Below, in pieces: positions 36,555 to 44,246 of a DNA stretch of 64,000 nt; position 1 is the first letter of the stretch, and the number at the start of each line of letters is the position of its first letter. The notes below the pieces were generated by a model. The model was not told the origin of the DNA and ran no database searches. It was given only the letters and a program-made list of their open reading frames with translations. Source of the DNA: Shouchella tritolerans. GTDB taxonomy: Bacteria > Bacillota > Bacilli > Bacillales > Bacillaceae_D. The translations under genes and the position numbers were made by a program. Location of the stretch: the NCBI RefSeq assembly GCF_025770735.1, contig NZ_JAODPB010000002.1:558001-622000 (forward strand). The letters are read 5' to 3'.

Positions 36555-37348
36555 TGACACGTATTGTAATTGCAGGGCCCCGTGGCAACATGGGGCAAGA
36601 AGCAGTCAAACTTTGTCTGCAAGAAGAGTCATTTGAACTTGTCGCTGTAGTTGATTCAAAAAATGATGGCAAACGCTTAAATGATTTGCCAGAATTCCAA
36701 CAAGGCGATGTACCCGTATATACCGATATGGCACGCTGTTTTGCTGAGCATGAACCAGATGTATTAATTGATTTGACGGCACCTGCCTTTGGTAGAAAGC
36801 ATATGGAAATCGCGTTTGAGCATGGCGTTCGTCCGGTTGTGGGAACGACAGGGTTTAGTGATGAAGATATTCGCGATTTAACGCAAATGGCCGAAGCAAA
36901 AGAGCTTGGCGCGATTATCGTCCCCAACTTTGCTATTGGCGCGATCTTAATGATGAAATTTGCACAAACAGCAGCACGGTACATGAATGATGTGGAAATT
37001 ATTGAGCAGCACCATGACCGTAAGCTTGATGCGCCGTCAGGGACAGCAGTAAAAACAGCACAGCTCATTGCCGAGGTACGAGCTCCGAAAAAGCAAGGTC
37101 ATGAGCAGGAAAGGGAAGAGATGTCAGGCGCAAGAGGAGCTGACTTTGAGGGGATGAAAATCCACTCCGTCCGTTTGCCAGGGCGAGTGGCTCATCAAGA
37201 AGTGCTGTTTGGCGGAGTGGGACAAACGTTATCGATACGCCACGATTCGCTAAATCGTGAAAGTTTTATGCCTGGTGTAAAGCTTGCTGTTGAACAAGTG
37301 GTCAAACTTTCGACGCTAGTATATGGCCTTGAAAATTTAATCGACTAA
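36554..37348 (+). CDS. dapB: 4-Hydroxy-tetrahydrodipicolinate reductase
   Basis: A 264-residue NAD(P)H enzyme of the lysine/diaminopimelate pathway, which also feeds dipicolinate for spores. The nucleotide motif IAGPRGNMGQEA is at the N-terminus; LIDLTAP, GTTGFSDEDI, PNFAIGAILMMKFA, the catalytic EIIEQHHDRKLDAPSGTA and SVRLPGRVAHQEV follow. Operon ypjD-dapB-mgsA as in B. subtilis. Confidence 0.97.
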   Translation: MTRIVIAGPRGNMGQEAVKLCLQEESFELVAVVDSKNDGKRLNDLPEFQQGDVPVYTDMARCFAEHEPDVLIDLTAPAFGRKHMEIAFEHGVRPVVGTTGFSDEDIRDLTQMAEAKELGAIIVPNFAIGAILMMKFAQTAARYMNDVEIIEQHHDRKLDAPSGTAVKTAQLIAEVRAPKKQGHEQEREEMSGARGADFEGMKIHSVRLPGRVAHQEVLFGGVGQTLSIRHDSLNRESFMPGVKLAVEQVVKLSTLVYGLENLID

Positions 37349-37360
37349 GGGGAGAACGAC

Positions 37361-37792
37361 ATGAAAATCGCTTTAATTGCCCACGACAAGAAAAAACAAG
37401 AATTGGTTGATTTTTGTGTTGCCTATGAGCCCATTTTAAAAGAGCATGAGCTGTATGCGACTGGTACAACGGGTACTCGCATCATGGAGGCGACTGAATT
37501 GATTGTGACCCGTTTTAAGTCTGGCCCATTAGGTGGCGATCAGCAAATCGGGGCGCTCGTTGCTGAAAATCAATTTGATTTGATTTTGTTTATGCGCGAT
37601 CCGTTGACGGCGCAGCCCCATGAACCGGATGTCACTGCTTTAATTCGGTTATGTGATGTGCAAAGTGTGCCGCTGGCGACAAATATGGGAACCGCTGAAA
37701 TTTTAATCAAAGGGCTTGAAAGAGGCGATTTTGCTTTCCGTGATATTATCCATGAACAAGAAAAAACAAACCCATTAAAAGAAGGCATCTAG
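37361..37792 (+). CDS. mgsA: Methylglyoxal synthase
   Basis: A 143-residue enzyme converting dihydroxyacetone phosphate to methylglyoxal. [38 protein letters not shown] and [18 protein letters not shown] (catalytic Asp) are all present. After it, the B. subtilis order (bshB1, bshA, cca, birA) is lost; a terminator overlaps its stop codon. Confidence 0.97.
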   Translation: MKIALIAHDKKKQELVDFCVAYEPILKEHELYATGTTGTRIMEATELIVTRFKSGPLGGDQQIGALVAENQFDLILFMRDPLTAQPHEPDVTALIRLCDVQSVPLATNMGTAEILIKGLERGDFAFRDIIHEQEKTNPLKEGI

Positions 37793-37803
37793 CCTTCTTT
37801 TAA
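37778..37803 (+). terminator. Terminator overlapping the mgsA stop
   Basis: AAAAGAAGGC, loop ATCTA, GCCTTCTTTT. Confidence 0.85.
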
Positions 37804-37869
37804 CATTAAAGGGAAGCAAAGGAAAACAAGGAAAGGGGAAAAACAGGACATTGTTCACACCCAAGAGAT

Positions 37870-38238
37870 CGCAAAGTGTTCATGGGAAGACACGTATAAA
37901 GACCTAATTCCAGCTGAAATCCGGCAAACTTACATGGAGCAAGCCCATTCGTACGCCGCTTTTTTTGTGGAAGAGGCAGGGGCAGTTAGTGGCTTTGCCC
38001 AACTAACTAGAAGTATTTGGCCGCCATTTATGTCGCCCCTAAAAAGCTTGACTGTGGAGCAGGGACATTGCTTTTTGAAGCAGTCGTACACGAATTAAAA
38101 CGAGGCGAGCCACTTGTTGTGTACCTTGAAAAAGGCAATTTTCATGCTGAACGATTTTTAAGAGCAACTATTTGGCCATGTCTTGCTACAGTAAAAATGG
38201 TATTCAAACGGGATGAAGAGGGGAGAATTTATGTATAA
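37870..38238 (+). pseudogene. Broken GNAT N-acetyltransferase gene
   Basis: Two frames carry consecutive pieces of one GNAT-like protein. The first frame reads SWEDTYKDLIPAEIRQTY and AAFFVEEAGAVSGFAQL; after about 38010 the match moves to another frame with IYVAPKKLDCGAGTLLFEAV (the acetyl-CoA loop region), VVYLEKGNFHAERF and KMVFKRDEEGRIYV. So there is at least one frameshift or small deletion, and no credible start codon. Its last codons overlap the rtcB RBS and start. Confidence 0.75.
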
Positions 38239-39460
38239 GACGATTGACGGTGTCCGCGTATGGGGGGAACCACTTGAAAACGCTGTTGAACAGGCAGTTC
38301 GCTGTAGCCAGCATGGCAATGTCGTCCAAACACTATTAATGGCTGACCACCATAAAGGGTACAGCCAACCAGTAGGGGGCGTTGTCGTCTATGATGGCCA
38401 AGTATCCCCTTCTGGAGTCGGTTATGACATTGCCTGTGGCAACAAAGCAGTGCGTACAAATCTTACTTTTGAGGAAATTCGCTTGGAGCTACCTCTGCTT
38501 CTCGATGAAATTTACGAAGCGCTTCCGTTCGGCATTGGCCAAAAAAACAAGCAGCCAGTTGACCATGAGCTCTTTTCTGATCCTGACTGGCATGTGTTTT
38601 CGGAAATTGCACCAGGGCTTGCAGATACATTACAAACATTGGCGCGTAACCAACTCGGTACGATTGGAAGCGGCAACCATTTCGTTGATTTGTTTGTGGA
38701 AGAAGAAACAGGCGTTTTATGGGTCGCAAACCATTTTGGCAGTAGGGGCTTAGGCCATAAAACAGCTAGCGGTTTTTTGAACTTGGCGAAAAACAGGCCG
38801 TTTGCTAGCAAAGTTAGCGGGGAGAGCATGGAGGATGTACCGACGTTGTTTGATGTTGCCTCAGAGTTAGGTGACATGTACATCCGAGCAATGAACATCG
38901 CCGGTAAATACGCATATGCTGGCAGAGACCATTGTATCGCTAAAGTACTCGCCATTCTGCAAGCAAAAGAAACGTTTTCTGTTCATAACCATCATAATTT
39001 TGCTTGGAAGGAAACGCACAATGGCAAAGACGTTTATGTCGTCCGCAAGGGAGCAACACCTTCTGCTCCAGGACAGCTTGGATTTATCGGCGGCAGTATG
39101 GGTGATTACTCAGTCATTGTTGAGGGAATTGATAGCAAAGAAAACAAGGACGCTTTTTACAGCACAGTCCATGGCGCTGGCAGGTTAATGAGCCGCACGC
39201 AGGCGGCGGGTCGTTTTACAGGGAAAGGCAAGAACAGACGCCGCAGCGGTGGAGTGATCAGCTCTAAGCAAATGGCAGCTGCGCTTACTGCGTTTGGGGT
39301 AGAATTGCGCGGCGGAGGCACAGATGAAAGTCCATTCGTATATAAAAAATTAGATACGGTCCTCTCTGCTCATAAAAATACGTTAAAAGTAAAACATCGC
39401 TTAAAGCCTGTTGGTGTTTGTATGGCTGGCGAAAATGAATTTGACCCATACAAAGATTAA
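38231..39460 (+). CDS. rtcB: RtcB family RNA ligase
   Basis: A 409-residue RtcB-like protein. RtcB enzymes ligate RNA 2',3'-cyclic phosphate or 3'-phosphate to 5'-OH with Mn and GTP. Metal and catalytic motifs are present: SGVGYDIACGNKAVR (Asp, Cys), GSGNHFVDLF, ANHFGSRGLGH, HNHHNFAWKE, KGATPSAPGQLGFIGGSMGDYS and VHGAGRLMSR with the guanylylated histidine. The ATG at 38231 follows GAGGGGAGA. No archease or RtcR regulator is beside it. It lies on the breakpoint where B. subtilis synteny ends. Confidence 0.9.
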   Translation: MYKTIDGVRVWGEPLENAVEQAVRCSQHGNVVQTLLMADHHKGYSQPVGGVVVYDGQVSPSGVGYDIACGNKAVRTNLTFEEIRLELPLLLDEIYEALPFGIGQKNKQPVDHELFSDPDWHVFSEIAPGLADTLQTLARNQLGTIGSGNHFVDLFVEEETGVLWVANHFGSRGLGHKTASGFLNLAKNRPFASKVSGESMEDVPTLFDVASELGDMYIRAMNIAGKYAYAGRDHCIAKVLAILQAKETFSVHNHHNFAWKETHNGKDVYVVRKGATPSAPGQLGFIGGSMGDYSVIVEGIDSKENKDAFYSTVHGAGRLMSRTQAAGRFTGKGKNRRRSGGVISSKQMAAALTAFGVELRGGGTDESPFVYKKLDTVLSAHKNTLKVKHRLKPVGVCMAGENEFDPYKD

Positions 39461-39734
39461 GGGTGTTACAGCTGTGCAATAAAAGCATTACCTAGGCGAG
39501 ATGAGAAAAACGCTTAATTATTCTCCTGCTGTTTATAGACACTGAAACGTTGTCGATGGGCATACGCTGGCCATAAGGAATTTGGTAGGTCGTTGCTTTC
39601 CTAATAGTAGATTCCCTAATGAAAACCGTGTTTTTTTGTTTGCAATTTTTCGGCTTCCTTTGGACAACAATAAACGGCATGCCTCTAAACATTAGAACAT
39701 AAACTAGATAAATTGGAATATAGGGGGAAGCACG

Positions 39735-39977
39735 ATGATCGTTGAATTTGTTGATATGGATAATCACGATCTTCTTCATCAAATTAAAGGCGAGGAAGCA
39801 AAACAATTTCTAGATTATGCGGGGACCATCAATAAAGTCCATTTGCGAATCAGCAAAGATCTGTCTTTTCAAGGGGCAATTGCGGAAATGATTTACGACT
39901 TGGATTACATTCGCGGGACACCTAGTCAACGGATAGAAGTGCGCTTAGCAAACATTCAAATCAGACGGCTAAATTAA
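39735..39977 (+). CDS. Small hypothetical protein after rtcB
   Basis: An 80-residue acidic soluble protein with RBS AGGGGGAAG before ATG 39735 and a terminator just behind. I recognise no domain. The second half (YDLDYIRGTPSQRIEVRLANIQIRRL) looks like alternating beta strands. The 274 bases between rtcB and this gene hold no clear signal except T- and A-runs. Confidence 0.6.
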   Translation: MIVEFVDMDNHDLLHQIKGEEAKQFLDYAGTINKVHLRISKDLSFQGAIAEMIYDLDYIRGTPSQRIEVRLANIQIRRLN

Positions 39978-39978
39978 A

Positions 39979-40014
39979 AAAGCCAGCAATGGAATGAAAA
40001 CAGGCTGGCTTTAT
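39979..40014. terminator. Bidirectional terminator between the 80-aa gene and the GNAT gene
   Basis: AAAAAGCCAGC pairs with GGCTGGCTTT, serving convergent genes on both strands. Confidence 0.8.
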
Positions 40015-40019
40015 AGATG

Positions 40020-40451
40020 CTAAACCTCTTTTTTCATGAGCAAATGTGGGATACCGTCTTCCATAAAGACGTTAGAAGCGGTTTTGTATCCAAGACGGTG
40101 ATAAAACCCTTCTGCATGTTGTTGGCCATGGAGCAACAATGAGGCAGCGCCTTTTTGTAAAGCAATGGCTTCCAATGCTTCAATGATTTCTCTACCGACA
40201 CCTTTTTGGCGCCAGTCTTTTAAAATGCAAATTCGTTCGAGTTTCCCGGCGTTTTCGACTAAACGGATACGGCCTGTCCCGACTGGTTTTTCACCGTCAT
40301 AAGCAATGACATGTGTACAAGCAGCATCAAGATGGTCATATTGGTCGAACTCGTCTTCAAGTGGGCAATGTTGCTCCTGGACAAACACCATTTCCCTAAT
40401 ATGAAAGGCTTGTTCTAACTCTGCAAGTGTCGTGGCGATTTTTATTTCCAA
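40020..40451 (-). CDS. GNAT family N-acetyltransferase (YjcF/ElaA-like)
   Basis: A 143-residue acetyltransferase. REMVFVQEQHCPLEDEFDQYD near the N-terminus, then GTGRIRL, LERICILKDWRQKGVGREII (the R-x-x-G-x-G acetyl-CoA loop) and GFYHRLGYKTASNVFMEDGIPH are typical of the YjcF/ElaA branch. The substrate is unknown. The minus-strand RBS AAAAGGGGAATG lies 9 bases from the ATG at 40451. Confidence 0.88.
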   Translation of the reverse strand: MEIKIATTLAELEQAFHIREMVFVQEQHCPLEDEFDQYDHLDAACTHVIAYDGEKPVGTGRIRLVENAGKLERICILKDWRQKGVGREIIEALEAIALQKGAASLLLHGQQHAEGFYHRLGYKTASNVFMEDGIPHLLMKKEV

Positions 40452-40532
40452 AGGTCATTCCCCTTTTTTGTAACATGATTTTTCATTATCGTTATTTTAC
40501 CTTGAAAACGTATGTTCTGTAAATGTTTTAAG

Positions 40533-40560
40533 TCGAAAAATCGTTGTTGAGCTATGCTAC
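40533..40560 (+). promoter_or_regulatory. Extended -10 promoter of the leader-controlled methyltransferase
   Basis: TACAAT with TG one base upstream (ATGCTACAAT, near 40553-40562) forms an extended -10; no good -35 is seen. Coordinates approximate. Confidence 0.45.
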
Positions 40561-40601
40561 AATAGTATAAAACGAAGGAAGGCTGAAAAGGAGTGAGATA
40601 G

Positions 40602-40628
40602 TTGCGGCTCCAACTAGGATTTACATAA
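40602..40628 (+). CDS. Candidate 8-codon leader peptide
   Basis: TTG 40602 opens the frame M-R-L-Q-L-G-F-T and stops at TAA 40626. It is preceded by AAAAGGAGTGA (40586-40596), 8 bases from AGGAG to the start, a stronger RBS than most genes here. The early codons form a TAGTTG/CAACTA hairpin (40599-40616). It stands 77 bases before the methyltransferase start in a leader whose SD is sequestered. Resemblance to the M-R-L-R type of macrolide-stalled leaders is suggestive only. Confidence 0.45.
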   Translation: MRLQLGFT

Positions 40629-40643
40629 CAACGGTGCAGAGGA

Positions 40644-40695
40644 CCTCCACATAAATCGGGACAAACCGGCGTACATCTGTTTATTTATGGGGAGG
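40644..40695 (+). promoter_or_regulatory. SD-sequestering hairpin before the methyltransferase
   Basis: CCTCCACATAAAT (40644-40656) pairs with ATTTATGGGGAGG (40683-40695) at 12 of 13 positions; the right arm includes the SD GGGGAGG of the methyltransferase (start 40705). A small CGG/CCG hairpin sits in the loop. Confidence 0.7.
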
Positions 40696-40704
40696 AATCA
40701 AAAA

Positions 40705-41457
40705 ATGGCCTATAGCAAGACCTTTTTAGAACAAGTAGAAACAGCAATGAAGCAGTCATTTAGCGGTTGGAATTTTGAGCAGTTAAGAGGGCGAGTGAAA
40801 GAGGAGGAGCTCGACTGGTCTTATCGGGATTGGGTCAAGGAGTCACTTAAGCAAAGGACAGTGCTGGATATGGGCACAGGCGGTGGGGAATTTTTGTCTT
40901 CGTGTGCTCCATTCCAAGGAAAGGTCTATGCAACAGAGGGATACGAGCCCAATGTAGAAATTGCGCAAAAAGCATTAGCCCCGTTTGGTGTCTGTGTACG
41001 TTATATAGAAGATGATGACTATCTGCCATTTTCTGATGGGGCTTTTGACAGTATTATTAACCGTCATGAGTCATACAGCGAGCGAGAATTAGCGCGTATA
41101 TTAAAACCAGGGGGAACGTTTATTACGCAACAGGTTGGCGGTGACGATTGCAAAGAAATCAATGACGCACTTTCACTTCCTTTAAATACTGAATTTGCAG
41201 ATTGGAAGCTGGAAGTTGCAGTTGACCGCTTAGTTGCACACGGCTTTAGCATTGAAGCAAAAACGAAGGCTTTTCCAAAGCAGCGTTTTTTTGATATTGG
41301 TGCGCTTATTTATTACTTGCGGGCGATTCCCTGGCAAGCACCAGGCTTTTCTGTGGAACGCCATATGCCCCAGTTGTATCGCATCTATCAGGAGATAAAA
41401 AAGAGAGGGTATTTCGAAACGACACAGCATCGATTTATCTTAAAAGCAAGAAAATAA
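40705..41457 (+). CDS. Class I SAM-dependent methyltransferase
   Basis: A 250-residue soluble methyltransferase. Motif I is VLDMGTGGGEFLSS, preceded by the SFSGWNFEQLRGR and LDWSYRDWV segments; post-I acidic region VYATEGYEPN, IEDDDYLPFSDGAFDSIINRH (motif IV) and ARILKPGGTFITQQVG follow. It is a small-molecule or Methyltransf_11-like enzyme, not an Erm rRNA methylase. The ATG at 40705 is used; the in-frame ATG at 40687 lies inside the SD hairpin. The leader suggests translation-level induction. Substrate unknown. Confidence 0.85.
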   Translation: MAYSKTFLEQVETAMKQSFSGWNFEQLRGRVKEEELDWSYRDWVKESLKQRTVLDMGTGGGEFLSSCAPFQGKVYATEGYEPNVEIAQKALAPFGVCVRYIEDDDYLPFSDGAFDSIINRHESYSERELARILKPGGTFITQQVGGDDCKEINDALSLPLNTEFADWKLEVAVDRLVAHGFSIEAKTKAFPKQRFFDIGALIYYLRAIPWQAPGFSVERHMPQLYRIYQEIKKRGYFETTQHRFILKARK

Positions 41458-41483
41458 AAAGGGCGGCTTTGTGCCGTCCTTTG
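41458..41483 (+). terminator. Terminator after the methyltransferase, left copy
   Basis: AAAGGGCGGC, loop TTTGT, GCCGTCCTTT. A near-identical copy lies at 41674-41699 on the far side of a repeat element. Confidence 0.75.
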
Positions 41484-41512
41484 AGGTTGTCGACAAAGTC
41501 GATAACCGTACT

Positions 41513-41673
41513 CAGACTAATAGAAAACGCTTGTCAGACGAGGAGTGCAGGCGAGGGAAGATGCGAATAGAACGTGTGTTCATGAGCAACGGTTTTCTTG
41601 CGCATGAAACGACCGTTTCAAAGCATATGACCGAGGCAAACGACGACGTATGCGAGCGTTTGTCTACAGTCTG
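41513..41673 (+). repeat. 161-bp dispersed repeat, full copy B
   Basis: About 94% identical to copy C (48755-48915), same length. The ends are imperfect terminal inverted repeats: left CAGACTAATAGAAAACGCTT, right (reverse complement) CAGACTGTAGACAAACGCTC. A central palindrome TGAAACG/CGTTTCA lies at 41605-41620. An ORF runs through it in the same frame as in copy C, but without an RBS. It is flanked on both sides by copies of one terminator. Confidence 0.85.
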
Positions 41674-41699
41674 AAAGGGCGGCTTTGTGGCCGTCCTTT
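41674..41699. terminator. Terminator, right copy after repeat B
   Basis: AAAGGGCGGC, loop TTTGTG, GCCGTCCTTT; abuts the stop codon of the minus-strand gene at 41700. Confidence 0.7.
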
Positions 41700-42005
41700 C
41701 TAAGCATGAGAATGGTGAGCGTTGCTTAACTCAAGAAACCATTGCTTGTCCTTAGTCAAAAGGGCAATCTCTTGAAGAGCGCGAATATCATCGGCTTTCA
41801 GTTTGGGGGAACATGTTTGCAAGTCTTCTTCATTTGCCAAAAGCGGCTGCTTACCATTTAAAACGCGCTGCTTGGTATGGAATTGGTAAATTGTTTTAAT
41901 TGGGGTGTTCGCTGAATTGGACGCCACCACTTTTGCTTCGCTAATCCAACCAAGAATGCGTGCGCGGCCTGCTTTGTAAATAACCCATTCGCCATTTCCG
42001 TACAT
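41700..42005 (-). CDS. Hypothetical protein, 101 residues
   Basis: A soluble protein read on the minus strand from ATG 42005, with the clear RBS AAAGGAG 9 bases upstream. The N-terminal half (GEWVIYKAGRARILGWISEA, then IYQFHTKQRVLNGKQPLLA) looks like a small beta-sheet domain; the C-terminal half is helical. I do not recognise the family. The gene abuts the repeat/terminator block at 41674. Confidence 0.65.
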   Translation of the reverse strand: MYGNGEWVIYKAGRARILGWISEAKVVASNSANTPIKTIYQFHTKQRVLNGKQPLLANEEDLQTCSPKLKADDIRALQEIALLTKDKQWFLELSNAHHSHA

Positions 42006-42615
42006 GCCAATCAGCTCCTTTTAAAGAACGTATTCACTGTAAAGAGAAAATATGCGCGAAGAATCAAAAAAGCAACGCCATTTGTTTTTTTAATTTCACG
42101 TACTGAATTAAATAGCCCGACTATCTGTTCCTCAAATCAGAAAATTTCACGTACCATATTAAAAATTATGAACGACAACAAAAATAAAAAAAGAGCTTTC
42201 TGTAGAAAAAAGAGTACGACTGGAAAAATGGAAGAAACTAACGAGAGGAAGACGCTAAACATAAAAAACATTCTGCTGGGAAAAGGCAGAATGTCGGGGA
42301 AAATATTAAGGCAGTTCCTACTATACCACAGCTTGAGCCTATTGTATAGCGGGATGGGGCTGTTAAATCAATCCAGCACAAAAAAACAAGGAGTGCAATT
42401 GCCGTTAATCAAGTGTATAGTTAATCAAGTGTATAATAGAAAAAATCTTTTTAAATAAGTACAGCAAAGCATTAAAGGGAGAAAGTTAGACGGTTGCTAA
42501 GCAAATTTTAGCTGTCTGAGCAACATTTTCGGTATAATGGGGGAGGGCAACAAACACCTATTGCCAATTGCTTAGCGAGCGAAAGAAAAAGACAGTCAAG
42601 AAAAGAGGTAAAAAG
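42006..42615. other. AT-rich gap before zwf with direct repeats and a -10 box
   Basis: No convincing gene. It holds direct repeats AATTTCACGTACnnnATTAAA at 42092-42112 and 42143-42163, a hairpin ACATTCTGC/GCAGAATGT near 42268-42296, a tandem duplication of GTTAATCAAGTGTATA (42404-42419 and 42420-42435), and TATAAT at 42533-42538, the probable zwf -10. A 96-codon open frame at 42168-42458 lacks an RBS. Confidence 0.6.
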
Positions 42616-44103
42616 ATGAACCAGATCGAACAAGCGGAAGCGGTTTTTGTTATTTTCGGCTCTACAGGTGATTTAGCGAAACGAAAATTGTTTCCGTCTA
42701 TATACAATTTATACAGAAAAGGCAATTTGAACGAACATTTTGCTGTAGTCGGTTTAGGGCGCCGTGAATGGGATGATGAAAAACTAAGAACAGTCGTTAT
42801 GGAATCGATCCAAGAAGAACTCGGCGAGCAAACTCCTGAAGTCGCCGAACCATTTTTAAAGCATTTTTCCTATCTATCATTTGACGTCACCAACAAGGAT
42901 TCCTATAGCGAGCTGAATGACAAGTTGCACATTTTGGATGAGACATTCCATATCCCTGGAAACCGAATTTTTTATATGGCAATGGCACCTGAATTTTTTG
43001 GGCAAATTGCTCAGTCAATACATAACGAAGGGCTAAAGGACACGCAAGGGTGGACTCGTCTTGTGATTGAGAAACCTTTTGGGACAGACTTGCAGTCGGC
43101 CATCCGTTTAAATGACGAAATACGCCAGGCGTTTTCAGAAGATGAAATTTACCGGATCGACCACTATTTAGGAAAAGAAATGGTGCAAAACATTCAAGTG
43201 ATCCGTTTTGCCAATGCTTTATTCGGTTCATTGTGGAACAATAGACATATCGCTAATATTCAAGTGACTTCCAGTGAGCAGCTCGGTGTAGAAGGACGGG
43301 GCGGCTATTATGAAAAATCAGGAGCCCTTCGTGATATGGTGCAAAACCATATGCTGCAAATGGTGTCACTCTTGGCAATGGATGTACCTCTTCGCTTGTC
43401 AACGGATGATATTCGTAGCGAAAAAATTAAAGTGTTACGCGCGTTGCGCCCGATTGTCGGCGAGAGCATTAAGGAAAATGTTGTACGGGGGCAATATGGC
43501 CGAGGGGAGATCAACGGCCAAGAAGTGATTGGCTATTTGGAAGAAGAAAATGTAAGCGACTCGTCAAAAACAGAGACCTATGTTGCAGCAAAGTTAATGA
43601 TTGACAATCATGTCTGGGCAGGCGTGCCTTTTTATATCCGTACTGGAAAGCGGATGGCGGTGAAGTCAACGAAAATCGTGGTTGAATTTAAGGAACTGCC
43701 TTTAAATCTGTATAGCAAGGAAAACAAACAGACTGGGCCGAATTTGTTGATTATCCATATTCAGCCTGATGAAGGCATGACGATTGTTTTGAACGGCAAG
43801 AAGATTGGCTCGGCAGACACGACGCCTGTCCATTTGCAATACCGGCATGATAGCGAAGACCGGTTTAACACGCCTGAAGCATATGAGCGTTTGCTCTTTG
43901 ATTGCATGATGGGCGATGCAACAAACTTTGCCCATTGGGATGAAGTCAGTTTGTCATGGTCCCTTGTCGATGCGATCTCCAAAGCGTGGTCAGAAAATGG
44001 AGAAAAGCTGCCAGCATATAGAGCAGGTTCGATGGGGCCAAAAGAAGCGGATGAGCTTCTTGAAGCAGACGGCTTTTCATGGTGGCCTGTTGAAGAAATG
44101 TAA
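42616..44103 (+). CDS. zwf: Glucose-6-phosphate 1-dehydrogenase
   Basis: A 495-residue enzyme that oxidises glucose-6-phosphate and supplies NADPH through the oxidative pentose phosphate pathway. FVIFGSTGDLAKRKLFPSIY (nucleotide site), VIEKPFGTDLQSA, the catalytic segment EIYRIDHYLGKEMVQN, GVPFYIRTGKRM and GDATNFAHWDEV are intact. The ATG at 42616 follows AAGAGGTAAAA; the open frame extends upstream without homology. In B. subtilis zwf adjoins gndA; here they are convergent with one gene between. Confidence 0.97.
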   Translation: MNQIEQAEAVFVIFGSTGDLAKRKLFPSIYNLYRKGNLNEHFAVVGLGRREWDDEKLRTVVMESIQEELGEQTPEVAEPFLKHFSYLSFDVTNKDSYSELNDKLHILDETFHIPGNRIFYMAMAPEFFGQIAQSIHNEGLKDTQGWTRLVIEKPFGTDLQSAIRLNDEIRQAFSEDEIYRIDHYLGKEMVQNIQVIRFANALFGSLWNNRHIANIQVTSSEQLGVEGRGGYYEKSGALRDMVQNHMLQMVSLLAMDVPLRLSTDDIRSEKIKVLRALRPIVGESIKENVVRGQYGRGEINGQEVIGYLEEENVSDSSKTETYVAAKLMIDNHVWAGVPFYIRTGKRMAVKSTKIVVEFKELPLNLYSKENKQTGPNLLIIHIQPDEGMTIVLNGKKIGSADTTPVHLQYRHDSEDRFNTPEAYERLLFDCMMGDATNFAHWDEVSLSWSLVDAISKAWSENGEKLPAYRAGSMGPKEADELLEADGFSWWPVEEM

Positions 44104-44141
44104 AATAAAAAAGCTTGGCTGAAAAATTGAATAGACAAAAC

Positions 44142-44189
44142 AAAAAAGAGGATATTATGTTCATTATATGAGCATATATCCTCTTTTTT
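44142..44189 (+). terminator. Long hairpin terminator after zwf
   Basis: AAAAAAGAGGATAT and ATATCCTCTTTTTT are complementary over 14 bases around a partly paired loop; T-runs are present on both strands. Confidence 0.85.
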
Positions 44190-44246
44190 GTTATTTAGAT
44201 TAGGCTGTACATAGTATGATACTATATAGTAAAAAGGGAGATTTTA

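Noticed and set aside
40565-40700. Guanidine-I (ykkC) or SAM riboswitch in the methyltransferase leader
   Set aside because: CTAGG and ACGG-like pieces are present but the conserved order and pairing of known classes could not be matched; a leader-peptide mechanism fits better.
42168-42458. 96-codon plus-strand ORF before zwf
   Set aside because: No RBS, low-complexity Lys/Asn-rich start, and it crosses a hairpin and the tandem repeats; treated as chance in AT-rich DNA.
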